This document shows positions 45,701 to 55,901 of a DNA stretch of 64,000 nt, one piece after another. Position numbers and translations under genes: made by a program. Every line of letters starts with the position of its first letter. The stretch's first letter is position 1. The notes beneath the pieces were generated by a model. That model had not been told where the DNA came from, did no database searches, and saw only the letters and a list, made by a program, of their open reading frames with translations. The stretch lies in NCBI GenBank assembly GCA_012931725.1, contig WHSA01000260.1, positions 62,001-126,000 on the forward strand, given 5' to 3'. Source of the stretch: Litsea cubeba (lineage: Eukaryota > Streptophyta > Magnoliopsida > Laurales > Lauraceae).

Positions 45701-46372
45701 GGGGCTATGGTCAGAGGAGATCCTAGGGAGATGGTTCACCACAGGGTCCTCATGAGTGGTAAGCCAGCTGGAGTTTGAAAAGGCTCTGTCGAGCCTGGCC
45801 GCTACATAAGCTTGACCCTGTCTATTATTTGCCCAGGTGAACTTGTTTCCTCTGAAACCCAAATCTTTCAAACCTGCTGCAAGGGCCATCTCATTGAATT
45901 CCTTAACCGAGAGTGAGGAAGGAGGGCAAAGACTGAGCTTTTCATTGGCAAGAAGGATTGCATTGAAGTCTCCTATCACACACCAAGGCTTAGTGGAGGA
46001 AGCATTATCAACTAGATAGTTCCATAGGTTCCTCCTAAGCCTGTAGTCAGTAGAACCATAAACTCCAGTGATTATACTGGGAGGTGAGGAAGGGGAAGCT
46101 GAGATTGAGATGGATATGTGCTGGGAAGAAAAATCTAGAAGGGAGAAGGAGAATTTAGAGCTTTGACTACAAAGACACCACAGAGAGTTTTTAGGATTAG
46201 AGAAGAAGGGAAAGTGGTTAAAGGGATAGCCTATTCCAAAGGAATCCAAATGGGACTTAGGTTCACAGAGGAAGAGGATGTCAGGAGAATGCACTGCAAT
46301 GAGATGGGAGACCATATTTTTGGTGGGGGTGTTACAGATGCCCCTACAATTCCAGTAAATAACTTTGACCAT
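42791..46372 (-). CDS. LINE ORF2: endonuclease and reverse transcriptase (1193 aa)
   Basis: The ATG at 46372 (MVKVIYWNCRG) opens an uninterrupted frame. Residues 1-235 form an apurinic-type endonuclease with WNCRG, LCEPK, GDFNAI, RLDRAF and SDHSPI, i.e. the Asn, Glu, Asp and His residues used in catalysis. Reverse transcriptase lies at about 440-720: SPGPDGF, FRPISLLN, LKLDISKVFDKV (usual Ala replaced by Val), GLRQGDPLSPYLF and YADDILLF at about 682. A C-terminal zf-RVT region (PRLSCFSWRLLLRKTPT) follows at about 1035-1100. No RNase H is visible. The protein nicks target DNA and primes reverse transcription there. It starts 134 nt after ORF1. Mobility is plausible but untested. Confidence 0.93.
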   Translation of the reverse strand: MVKVIYWNCRGICNTPTKNMVSHLIAVHSPDILFLCEPKSHLDSFGIGYPFNHFPFFSNPKNSLWCLCSQSSKFSFSLLDFSSQHISISISASPSSPPSIITGVYGSTDYRLRRNLWNYLVDNASSTKPWCVIGDFNAILLANEKLSLCPPSSLSVKEFNEMALAAGLKDLGFRGNKFTWANNRQGQAYVAARLDRAFSNSSWLTTHEDPVVNHLPRISSDHSPISLHHRKSLSFKNKPFRFEEKWISHDSFLKVVEESWASPCSGTAQFRLASKLKILKLNLKTWSKETYGHFKNRIAEAETQVLAKEAAFEANPSDSLLKDLNLAKASLHKWLNAESSHWKQRAKVKWLLDGDRNTKFFHLTAKAKGIRNRIDKIKVDGSFYEEGDQIKDQAALFFSNLFQADPVIPDESLFLLDGPSVSDEQNQLLAAIPSPEEIRKAVFHLKKSSSPGPDGFSGLFFTTCWHIVCKEVIEAVTHFFTSGRLLRESNAFFISLIPKIPSPETFSDFRPISLLNFTYKISSKILASRLSSILPNLISPTQAAFVKGRSIHHNVALAHELIQKLNAKIRGGSVCLKLDISKVFDKVQWNFLFRALKFFKFSNVWINLIREMVCTSRGSVLINNSPSGFFSSTCGLRQGDPLSPYLFILAEEVLSLHIEQLRSSRKIVPISPVPATPYHLLYADDILLFLKGYKSGLRHLQALLSKYQASSGQSFNLLKSSLFIGKCSARRAHMITDQIQITRAYLPSVYLGVPILFGASRHLHFNHLLDSIRGRLDGWKANCLSFAGRLTMVKHVLSSLPLHFSLVMPIPSKTSLQIERLMRNFLWSSGPDKKKSNMVSWEKVCLPKTKGGLGLRRVKEVNNASLLTLGWSAATSNSLWASWFRGRYFRQIPIWFSGNTKTGSCIWKRLRSMSYLLQQGSHWVLGSGNSIMLWYDKWINNEILAQRFPHITFPLQDRVGDLIQGNSWSIPPSLPDEVRSFLLHQTNLLPLTGTSGSDKLSWTGSAFGALSLKAVWNSLRSREAEVDWYGLVWNSIIHPRLSCFSWRLLLRKTPTDSWAMHVGTSLASRCYSCLSDRESDTHLFFSCSLTQQLWSWVLSHNGNLPSLPLSASTIWTALVKGADANGRSSAAAIFFQVISTLWHLRNEAKHRSKRPSLTKAQLSFVDKCSGFFSPYSGKSTPSHFIFRSLGWAD

Positions 46373-46506
46373 TATGGGGCTTGTACAGGAGGAGGGCCAG
46401 TGGGGTTCTTTTGCTTAGAGCCTGGGGGGGGGGGGAGAGACCTTTGCCTTTGGATTTCCTTCTAGCTTTCATCTTGAAAGGAGAGAGATCAACCACTAAT
46501 GCAACT

Positions 46507-48207
46507 TCACTGCTTGGAGCAGATAGGGGAGAGAGAGAGAGGGGAAGAGATGGGGGTAGGATCAATGGTTGGGATTGGTTTTGGGGTGATCCTCTTCTGA
46601 GTTGGTTGGGCAACAGACAATTTTTTGAGATTGGCAGTGGATAGGGTTGGATCGGCAAAGGTGCAATTGTCCAGGATGGAGAAAGCATTGGAGCAGTCAA
46701 GAGTAGGAGCCGGAATTCTGTCCAGAATCTCAAAGACAACATCGGAGGGGAGAGCTGATAAAGGGCCTTCTGGGGGAAGGAGGTTAGTGGAGGGAGTAAG
46801 AATTTCTTTAACTTGGCTAAAAAGGGTGGGGGTTGAAGAAAGAGTTTCTTGGGTTACCTGATTAATTACTTTTCCTAGCTCCTGGGGGAGATTGGCTGGA
46901 ACCTGGGGGCAACCTGAGCCCCTGGACTCTGTAGAGACAGTGGCCACTGTAGCTATTATTCCCTGAGGATGGACTTTAGTATCCAAGTGAGTCTGTAGGT
47001 GAGGATCTGCTGCTTTGGTAAAGTCGTCTGAGATGCTAGGAGAGCCCTCTGAGTTGGATGGGGATACCAGAACTGCAGGTTGAGAAGGAGTCTCCAACAG
47101 ACCTGGGTTCCTTCTAAAAGGGCAGATTGAGGAGATATGCCTAGCTAAAAGGCATTCAGAGCAGGGAATTGATTCATATAGAACTTCCACTTCTACAATT
47201 CCTTCACCTTCCAAATCCACTGTTAGGGAGCTCGGAGAAGACATAGTCGAATTTAGTAACACCTGGACTCTAGCAAAGGAGAACATCCTTTGTCTAGCAG
47301 TGATATCATCTAGGCGAAGGGGCTTCCCAATGGAGGCAGCGATGGACAAAAGAATATCACTGCTCCAACAGTGATAGGGTATCCCTTTAAGCCTTAACCA
47401 AACAGGGACTTCCGATGGCCATGAGGACTCATCTTGCCCAGGGGCCCAAGGACGGAGAAGGAGTTTTTTACCTTCCATTAGAAGGGGACTGTGTCCGACG
47501 AGAGCTTCCCTATCCTCCTTAGAATGAAACCTGAAGATGAAATTACCTTTCCCTGTTAGGGAAATCAGACATGGCCTGGAGAGACGCCAAGAAGAAGACA
47601 CCCATTTTTCCACAGCTTCCAGAGTGGGACGTCGGCCTGCGAATTTCCCAATGGCTGAGTGAGAGAAAGACTGTTTGCTAGAGTTTACCATCTGCAGGGG
47701 GATCCTTACTGTAATTTTACCATCAAGCATAATCGGAGGGGGAATAGATGGGGGAGGAGAAAAAACTGGTTGAGATAGGCAGCTAGCAAAGGTTTTAGGG
47801 AAGGAAGAAGAGCCCTTTGATGTGGTCCCTAATGGAGATTGGTGGATCTGGTTCAAGTGGTTTTGGAGGAGACGAAGTTGATCAGGCTTCCAAAGGGAGA
47901 GAGATTGAGGGCTGGACAGCTGGGAGGTGAGGTTAGGAGGATGGGAAAGAGGGACAAGAAGGTTGGGGTTGCTAGGGTTAACCACCGGAGAAAGAGAGGT
48001 GGAGCGAGGATCAGCTACAGCAACAGGGTTTTGAGGTAGGGTCTTGGGGGCAATCCTGGCGGAGTCTGATTTGAGCGAAGGCCAGATTAGATCTGTTGTT
48101 GGATTAGGAGAAGGGATCAGGGGGGAGTTCCTGGGAATGGAAATCTCATCCCCTGAAAATTCTCTCCATCCAAAGAAATACCAAAGAAAAACGAGGGAGT
48201 GATGCAT
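46507..48207 (-). CDS. LINE ORF1: DUF4283-type RNA-binding protein
   Basis: The ATG at 48207 is the first ATG in a frame open from 48219. It has a Pro/Ser-rich N-terminus, a DUF4283-like domain at about residues 165-315 (KWVSSSWRL, LLRPWAPGQDESSWPSEVPV, WLRLKGIPYH) and a CCHC zinc knuckle CSECLLARHISSIC at about 353-366. These proteins coat LINE RNA. The frame ends at 46507 right after a CT microsatellite (46531-46545). Protein-like basic sequence (FKMKARRKSKGKGL) continues in the next frame to a C run at 46423-46434, so slippage may have cut off about 50 residues. Confidence 0.82.
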   Translation of the reverse strand: MHHSLVFLWYFFGWREFSGDEISIPRNSPLIPSPNPTTDLIWPSLKSDSARIAPKTLPQNPVAVADPRSTSLSPVVNPSNPNLLVPLSHPPNLTSQLSSPQSLSLWKPDQLRLLQNHLNQIHQSPLGTTSKGSSSFPKTFASCLSQPVFSPPPSIPPPIMLDGKITVRIPLQMVNSSKQSFSHSAIGKFAGRRPTLEAVEKWVSSSWRLSRPCLISLTGKGNFIFRFHSKEDREALVGHSPLLMEGKKLLLRPWAPGQDESSWPSEVPVWLRLKGIPYHCWSSDILLSIAASIGKPLRLDDITARQRMFSFARVQVLLNSTMSSPSSLTVDLEGEGIVEVEVLYESIPCSECLLARHISSICPFRRNPGLLETPSQPAVLVSPSNSEGSPSISDDFTKAADPHLQTHLDTKVHPQGIIATVATVSTESRGSGCPQVPANLPQELGKVINQVTQETLSSTPTLFSQVKEILTPSTNLLPPEGPLSALPSDVVFEILDRIPAPTLDCSNAFSILDNCTFADPTLSTANLKKLSVAQPTQKRITPKPIPTIDPTPISSPLSLSPICSKQ

Positions 48208-48239
48208 GGGCCTTCTCAATATCCCCTTCTCAATCCATT

Positions 48240-50095
48240 CAAATCTCCTAAAATCTCTCCCTTCTCAATCCACTCAAATCTCGTAAAATCTCTTCATTCT
48301 CAATCATCTCATGCCAACACTCAAAATTAATCCAATCTTCCCTGCGCAGAACTCCTATCCCCATCATCCAACACATTTCCTTCTTCTTCTTCTTTTCTTT
48401 TTTTCTTCCCTTCCTCTTCTTCCCCATTCCAATCCAGGCAGCGAAGAAACTTTACAATCCATTCTCACAAACATCTTGGGGCATGCAGTCTTTGCGGTAT
48501 ATCTCTTCGTCTGCGGTATATTAGTTGCAACTTCAACTTTATCTCCGGATATGGCATCACTTGCCACAATATCATCTCCGGATCTGGTTTCGTCACTTGC
48601 CACAATATCATATATGTTTTTAATGTTTAATATATTTATCTTTTTGGGCCCGTGCTTAGCATGGGCGTACCAAATAAGTTCTCTCTCCTGCTCTCATTCA
48701 CTAAACAGTAGAACACTAATTTGTTTGAACGATCTCCTGCTAATGGTTGTACCAAGTAAGTTTGGTTCATTACCTCCAGTTTATTTGTACTCTCTATTTT
48801 TTTGGTTTTGGTATTGTTATTACAAATTTTCTGAATCTGGATCTTGCATGCTATGGTCGCCTTAAATGCTTAATTAGTATGTGTTTCTTTCATTTAATTT
48901 GGTAGTCTCATTTTTCAAATGTCTTTCTATTCTTTTAATTTGGCTTACACGTAATATTCCTTTATATTTGAAGATATTCAATAATTTTTTCTTGAATTGA
49001 TTTCTTATGCGGATGTTGTTGTTTCACTTATTTTACGTTGTGATTTCCGTTAGTAGTGTTGCTTTAAGTATCAATTCTTCATGTAAAAATCTGAAGATCT
49101 GGTTCATTTTCTGATGCTTAATTGGCACTAAATCTGAAATCATAACATCCATACCATCTAATTCACTAGCTATTTTTTCTGTTTGTTAGGATTTTACTAA
49201 CAGCTTCGCTGGTTTTTTAAATTCATCTGTGGGCTAGATTTTGAATACAAACATTACTCCATTCAAAATTTAGTCACCCACATCCCCAATTTGATCACAT
49301 GCAAATATGAATTTTTTTTCTTTTACTATTTTCTTTATTTTTATTATGTATTTCAGACATAATCAATTTGACGGAAGCAAGAACTCCATTTAAGTGGTCT
49401 TAATGATCCATCATCAAAGGAGTTCGATTCATTGGGCTTTGAAATTAGCAATTAATTGGGTAAGAGAATTATATCTTTTTTAGCTATTATTGTTATTATT
49501 ATTATTTTTACATTGTTGTTGAATGAATTGTTAAATGTATTTATGATTAAAGATGTAATTACTAATTGTTGAATCTATTTTTCTTCTTTCAATATACATG
49601 AATGTATTTTTATGTGTATAATTGAATTTGACAATTCAAGAACTAATTTTATTTATTAGTTTTTTTTCCCATGATTAGGACCGGGCTAAGATAGAAAAGG
49701 AGCCAAAACTTTAAAGAAAGGGACTTTGGATTCTGTTCTTTAAGTATTTGTGTAGAGCTCTTGGCCTGAGTGGTCAGTGTAGTATTTTTTTTTTAATATT
49801 AAAAGAAATAGAAGATATTGATGTAAAATAGGCCCCGCATTTTATTTTACTAAGGACATTGCATTGTAATTATGCCCAAATTCATTTAGCTAGGCTGGGT
49901 TGGATTGTGTGGCAAATGTGTTTGGCCATATTAGGATCTATCCTATTATGAGAGATCTTTCGAGACTCTTCAAAATAAGAATGATAAATAATATATTTGT
50001 ACCTTTTAGATTTATTTTTCTCTTAATAGAATTTTAAAAAAAAAGTAGTTTAAATTTTAATGTATATTCATTTAGCCCGGGCCTTTGTTGCTAGT
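48240..50095 (+). other. AT-rich non-coding stretch after the LINE
   Basis: Starts with tandem CCTTCTCAATCCAYTCAAAT units (about 48222-48290). A CCCGTGCTTAGCATGGG hairpin lies at 48652-48668, and GCCCGGGC..CTAGT at 50075-50095 looks like a degraded Helitron 3' end. A 184-codon frame at 48311-48865 is a low-complexity Leu/Ser/Phe translation with no domain. No gene supported. Confidence 0.4.
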
Positions 50096-50186
50096 CATAT
50101 CATAAATGAATGCAAGAGAATCTATACTATGGCTTCCATATTTTTCTCCTTGTTTTTCTTTCCTTCCTTCTTATTTAGTTACACGG

Positions 50187-50232
<46 letters not shown>

Positions 50233-50738
50233 ATGTAATTTACTTCCATCCTTTTAGGGCATTCAATATTAAGAAGACTTTTAAAACTCTATGCATAGGA
50301 TCCACTCATGCTACAATGTATTTATTAACTTTAGGTCATTTACTCAATGCGGGGACCAAATTAACAATGAAAAAGAAATTAAATAACCAACTTAACCAAA
50401 TTAATGATCAATCAACTCCAAAAGCTTAGGTTACATGCACCTGTCACTGCTGGAACTATGATGAACGGCCTATTTTCATCGATCTAACCATTTAGATCAT
50501 CGGGTCTTTCAAAGTGACCTCTTTGAAAAAAATCTAGTCCATTCAAAATTAATGGCCTATATTTTATTAGCTTTCAACAAACTTCAATCAAATAGGATGT
50601 GAGCCCACCATCATGTTGAGCACCACGAAAAACTTGCAATTTTCACAATATCATGGTGGGAGAGTAACTATTTAGTCCTAATGAGTTTTTTTGTTTTAAA
50701 CCGTCGAATGAGATTTAGAGATTACTATATCAACAGTG
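50096..50738 (+). other. Intergenic DNA with CT microsatellite
   Basis: A (CT)n run lies at about 50190-50231. TCTATACTATGG near 50117 resembles a Helitron 5' start, but no partner end was found. No gene. Confidence 0.4.
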
Positions 50739-50873
50739 CTACTTGGACCGATTTCCTGGCACGGAAATCGGCCCGGATCCCACAGGAGCCGTGGGATCCC
50801 AGTTGCAAGGAGGGATCCCACGGCTCCCGTGGGATCCGGGCCGATTTCCGTGCCAGGAAATCGGTTCAAGTAG
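50739..50873. repeat. 135-bp hairpin made of nested palindromes
   Basis: The two arms of about 62 bp are reverse complements with only a few mismatches (left ACCGATTTCCTGGCACGGAA; right TTCCGTGCCAGGAAATCGGT), around a loop of about 11 bases near 50806. Each arm contains its own hairpins: CCGATTTCC..GGAAATCGG and GGATCCCAC..GTGGGATCC. It is GC-rich in an AT-rich setting. A foldback MITE or small-RNA hairpin precursor are both possible. No TSD recognised. ORFs here are artefacts of symmetry. Confidence 0.8.
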
Positions 50874-53150
50874 ACTTTTTCTTACTATATTAGTGATAGG
50901 TCCTCACTTTGACCTCTTCCCAAAACAACTTTATCCAATTTTTTTAGCAAAAATAAAAGGAAGAGATAACGTGCAATTTAAATGAAATTGAGGTCATAGA
51001 ATTGAATTAACGTGCAAATTTCTTTGAATATTAAAAGGCATGACGTGTCAAACTTTCTTTGGATATTAAAAGAGGGGGCAAAAATGGCCCTTTTTAAATG
51101 GAGAGTTTTTGAGAATCTCTCATAATATAATATAATAGTAATTAGTATTATATCGCACTAAAGCTGTTTTTTTACATTATGGAAAAAAAGCATTAAAATA
51201 CCTATCATCCTTTTTTTTCTCAGCACAATTTCAAATCCCAACAAATCATACTGAATATAAATAGAAACTATTGACTTCTTTTTAATTTGCAACCCATGTT
51301 TCTTTTTATATATAGCTACTATAAGTACGGAAGGGAGGGTTTATGCAAATCGTTCAAGAAGTCTTTCAAATTTCAATCTTTACTTGGTGGACCACCCCAA
51401 ATTGGACCGCTGGGATTGGCAAGAGTATTTGCAATATTGAGCCCTTGATATTAGTATTGATTATATTATGATAAGCCACATGTTATAGACTTAAACTTGA
51501 TATGATGCAATTAGTGACTGGTGACTTAATTGCTAGATTAAATTGACACAAATAGATCTCCAATGACATGAATCCACAGTCCAATCAATACTATCAATAT
51601 TAATATTTTAATTATGGCGTTCAACTTCTTTAATCAAGAAAATTAAAAAAATATATTTTAACTATTTTTCTCCAATAAAGCATGAAGTAAGAAAAACATA
51701 TTTTAAAAAAAGTCCTTTGTAATAAAAATTAAAGATAGAAAAGGCCTCATTTAAGATTGTCGCTTTAAGCCTCAAATTGTCTTGAGCCGGCCATGGTGAA
51801 TGCTGATTCTTTTTTGTGAAAATGGAATGGAGCTTTAGCCCCATATGAGCTATAAAGTATAACAGCCATGTTTACTACACATTTTCATCCAAACTATTAA
51901 GGCATAGATGAAAAACAAAGACACATACACCATAATCAACCATAATCAATTTAACAAGCAATCTAACATAAAAAAAAATAGAATTTAGTTCAGCTCTCAT
52001 TATCATGACAAAATTGTCATAGAAAAGTTAGTACAATAGATTTCCATTTTTTGGATATTTCACTGCCTAAGAAATAGATTTTCATAAATTCAAATCAAAT
52101 CAAATAGAGCCATTAAAAAAAGAGATATAAAAAAAAGAGGCTAAAATTTTTTTAAAAAAAACATTGTTTGGTACTGCACGAAGATATTTTAAATAGACCA
52201 TGCCCTTTGTCTGCCTCTTTGCTATTTACTTAGTTGAATTTGATCTCTACATAATCATACACATCAAAAGAATAACATTAAAGAATCAGTGTTGGGAGTT
52301 GCTGAACTCTACCAGTAACATTACACAACAGCTCATCAACAAAAACATCAAAATATATGAAAGAAATATAGATCCATGAAAGAAATTCTAATACATATAT
52401 TTATGAAAACTCTATCTGAGCAGGATCTGCAAAAATTCAAAGTGAAAAATATACAATTCTACAGGCACATCAAAATGGGGAATTATTTATTGTGGACAAT
52501 TTCGAAGTAACATAAACGTAGAAATGTAGCTGAAAGTAGTTGAACTACAATAGATAAATCTGTGTGTGTTGTAAATTGTAGACAAAAACCTCTGATCACC
52601 TCTCTACTAGTAATCTTTTGCATTATTTATTTATATTGTCATATATGCAGTCTGCCATACTAGAGTAGATTACCTATGTTTCAAATCAGTAGCATTCCTC
52701 TATTTTTCCTTTGTTAGTTTTTTTCTTTTGGCTCTAATGTGCTGGTACAATGTAATCATTTTCTTTCTTACAATCCATTTGCCCTTAGCATTAAGAAAAG
52801 TTGTTTAGATGGAAAACCTACAAACACCCTCACCAGAAACTACAAGAATATTGGGGTGATATGTTAGTATTATAGTTGCCACCAGAACTTTATACATAAT
52901 GGGGTTCATTTTTCACACATGTTCAATTGGTTACAGTTGAATTGTGTATTTTTCACTACTTCGTGCAAATTTTTTTATTTATACATACCCATCTCATTCA
53001 CTGTCACCCCATAAATAAACCCCATCCATGATTGATGACTTTTGAGTTGTGTAGGCCCTTGGATGAGTAGTGTGAATCAACAACTAAGGAATATACCAAG
53101 TTTGGTGTTGGGTTAGAAAATGCCACCACTAGTTTATTCAAAAAAATTCT
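50874..53150. other. AT-rich intergenic DNA, nothing recognised
   Basis: Long AT-rich stretch with many A/T homopolymers, no protein-like ORF, no terminal-repeat element and no RNA gene apparent. Confidence 0.5.
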
Positions 53151-54015
53151 CCTTTCACTGCGTTTCTAGAATGGTCTCGCTATCTTTTAAGGTTTTTTGG
53201 AAAATGGTCGCTATAGCGAGACACATCCAAAGGATCAAGCGAGGATGTGGCGACGAAAATATGAAAATGGAGGATATAGCGAGGAAAATAGGAAATTAGG
53301 AAAATATAATAATAATGGGGGAGATGGTGGAGTACCTGAAAATTAGGAAAATATAATAATAATGAGGGAGATGGTGGAGTGTGTTATAGCGAGACCTGTT
53401 CTCGCTATGGCGAGAATACAAAACCATGAAAACATTAAAAACCCATGGCCACAAAACCCATGGCTTTTGCATGTAAACATTAAAAAAACCCATGGCTACA
53501 AAACCCATGGCTTTTTTCGAAGGAGGAAGTATTGGGATTTAGGTTTTTTTACCTGCAGTTGAGAATGTGCGAGAGGGTTTGGATCTTCCGAAAGCCATAG
53601 CGGAGAGTGCTGAAAAGTATAGCCTCAGAGTGAAGGATCTAAGGCCGAAGGAGAATCGAAGATCCAAAACGTTACACAGTAGAAGATGATGATGATGACA
53701 GTAAAAGGGGGTTCCTGCAATATCCATAGCAAGACGATGGCAATAACACAAAGGAAAAAATAATGGAAGAACGAAGAAGATGATGATGACAATAAAAGGG
53801 GGTTTTTACCGAGTTGAAGCTCCGTGCTGTTTAACCTAGGTTGAAAGGAGAAAATAAAATTTTTTTAGAGGTATCCCATTGATATAGGATATTTAACTAT
53901 GCGATATCCTACATTTGTAGGATATCGAACTCTACGATATCCTAAGTCCTTGGGATATCGAACGGTTCAATATCCTACTGCCATAGGATATCGCTCCAAA
54001 AAGGGTATTTCCGTT
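53150..54015. repeat. Cluster of short palindromes and small tandem duplications
   Basis: Motifs around CTCGCTATAGCGAG occur at 53170, 53206, 53275 and 53385-53415. A tandem duplication of about 52 bp (GGAAAATATAATAATAATG) spans 53295-53380. AACCCATGGC recurs around 53430-53510, and GATGATGATGACARTAAAAG occurs twice (about 53685 and 53780). From 53880 to 53995 there are repeated CGATATCCTA / TAGGATATCG pairs. No coding sequence accepted. Confidence 0.6.
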
Positions 54016-55030
54016 CCATTTTGTGTCTTTTTTGTGTACGATTTTCCTTTAGGTAAATTGTAATGTTTCAACTTTAATGGGGTAATTGTCGGGTCTTAGG
54101 CCGTCCGTAAGGTAAATTTCCCATTTATCTAAAAGGGCATCTATCAAAAGTCTCTCCCTCCTTCACTTCTTTCTAAGTCACTCGTCCTTACCCCCACCCG
54201 CACCCCAACCAGCACCACCTCCTCCGGGAGGACCGTTGGAGGTGGGGGGGAGAGAGGGAGGGTGAGGGAGAGAGAAGGAGGGAGAGAAAGCAGACAATGG
54301 GCGGACATGGGCAGGGAGAGGGAGAAAGGGTGGCGGTGGACAGGGATAGGAAAGAGAGGGAGGGTGGGCAGTGACGAGTAGAGTGGGAGTGTAGAGATAA
54401 GTTGAAAGAGTATAGGATAGGCTAGTTTAGGAAAAATGGGGTGCGTCGAGAGTAATTTTATTAAAATTTTAATTTAAGTGGTGTGTGTAAAGAGAAATAG
54501 TGTGGGGAAATAAAAGATCAATATGGATTTAGCATATCTATCATTTTTATGAAACTGATGTTGGGATGATGTGATGGCTTGTCCCCTTGGTGCATGTTTG
54601 AAATGCCATATTTCTTTATTATAATTTCAAATCTTAGCCTCATGAAAAGTCTTGAATGACTTTTGAAATCATTAACATTTTAATTTCCTTAGCATTTGCA
54701 GCTACTCCACCTAGGAGGGTTCAAGAATAATTCTACTCGAATGGAGAATTTCCAAATTCTTCATACAAGAATTCCTTCAACCGTGGTAAAAAAATAATGT
54801 CATATTGTTCTATCGTTGAAAGAGTTTATACACAAATGTTCATTAGAAAGTCAAGCTGTGAATATTTTTAATTGTCATTTGGCGATTCTGGTATTTTGGT
54901 CTATATCACTTAAAAACTATTTAAATAATATTTAATTGTGTTATACGATTTGACAAAGTTCATGTGAATGTCTAATTCAATTAATTTTTACAATATGTTT
55001 GCCCAGAAAACATTAGTTTTACAATGAGTT
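54016..55030. other. Intergenic DNA with purine-rich tract
   Basis: A GA/GGGA-rich tract lies at about 54240-54400; the rest is AT-rich. No gene or element recognised. Confidence 0.45.
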
Positions 55031-55040
55031 TTACATATAC

Positions 55041-55387
55041 GAGGAGTTATCGGTGCACACCGTGCAATTCTTGCGCACCAAGGGTGGGGCCCACCTGATC
55101 GTCCATCTGAATGAACCACACACACAACCCCCCTGCATTTCACATGGGGCCCACCTTTGCACCCATCCGATGTACTGTACACCGTTGGATCGACTGCACA
55201 CCCATCCGAATGGACTGTACACTGTTAACTTGTGGGGCCCAGATGGAGGTGATGATGATTAGGGATGGAGCTGATTTTTTGCAGAGACGAAGGGCAAGGG
55301 AAGATCTTTCAAATCCCCATGGTCCCAATCCGAGGTGAGGCCCCATATGTGCCTCACATTGAGGTGCTCACACTGATCCAGGTACTC
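55041..55387. mobile_element. MULE-type MITE (347 bp)
   Basis: Flanked by TTACATATAC on both sides (55031-55040 and 55388-55397), i.e. a 9-10-bp duplication. The termini are only weakly inverted (GAGGAGTTATCGGTG versus GAGTACCTGGATCAGTG read inward). The interior has GTGGGGCCCAC and repeated CCGATGNACTGTACAC motifs, like other MITEs in this window. Confidence 0.6.
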
Positions 55388-55531
55388 TTACATATACTAC
55401 TTCAACTTTGACAAACTTACATATACTATTTTTACTATATGATAATTTTCTCAATATAACTTTTATAGTATGGCGACTTTTCCTTTTCTAACTGAATGAC
55501 ACATGGGAGAACAATTTTCTCCACGCTCTTA

Positions 55532-55898
55532 GAGCATCTCCAACAGTCAACAGAGGATTTATTTGTCCAACTCAGCTCCAATGGTAGAAATTGGCATATG
55601 GCTTTGCCTCGAAGAGAATGGCCAAATTCCATATGGCATTTGAAGGTTGTGTTGGCATATCATAAAGTGAGATATCTTTTCTTTTTTTAAATAAAATAAT
55701 GGCGATGAGGGTAAATGCATTTGAAGTTGGTACAAGTAGATGCTAAATTTGAAATGAAAAAATAATAAAATAATAATTTGACATTTCTCTTTGAGTTACC
55801 CAAGTGAGATGCCAAATTTACGCATGCCTTTTTTTACCACTTAAGCCTTTATTTTGAAAAAAATATATCGAGATTAAAAGTGTCTCTTGGAGATGCTC
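55532..55898. mobile_element. Tourist-like (PIF/Harbinger) MITE (367 bp)
   Basis: Inverted ends GAGCATCTCCAA and TTGGAGATGCTC are flanked by TTA on both sides (55529-55531 and 55899-55901). Short inverted ends plus a TWA duplication fit Tourist MITEs. Non-coding. Confidence 0.75.
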
Positions 55899-55901
55899 TT
55901 A

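Larger units (their letters stand above)
41601..48219 (-). mobile_element. L1-type LINE, long two-ORF copy
   Basis: In element orientation: ORF1, ORF2, a 3' UTR of about 1.2 kb and an A tail (18 T on the plus strand, 41601-41618). The 5' boundary is not clear; it is somewhere at or beyond 48219. A TSD matching the sequence before the tail (ATATTCTTCTACTG) was not found near the 5' end. ORF2 is uninterrupted with all key motifs, so this may be a recent copy. Confidence 0.88.

Noticed and set aside
46381..46644. Plus-strand ORFs over the LINE
   Set aside because: Antisense shadows of ORF1 and ORF2; codon pattern and motifs are on the minus strand.
48311..48865. 184-codon frame with hydrophobic stretches
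   Set aside because: Leu/Phe/Ser-rich from CTT/TTC runs; no conserved motif, and it lies next to tandem repeats. Not enough for a membrane-protein call.
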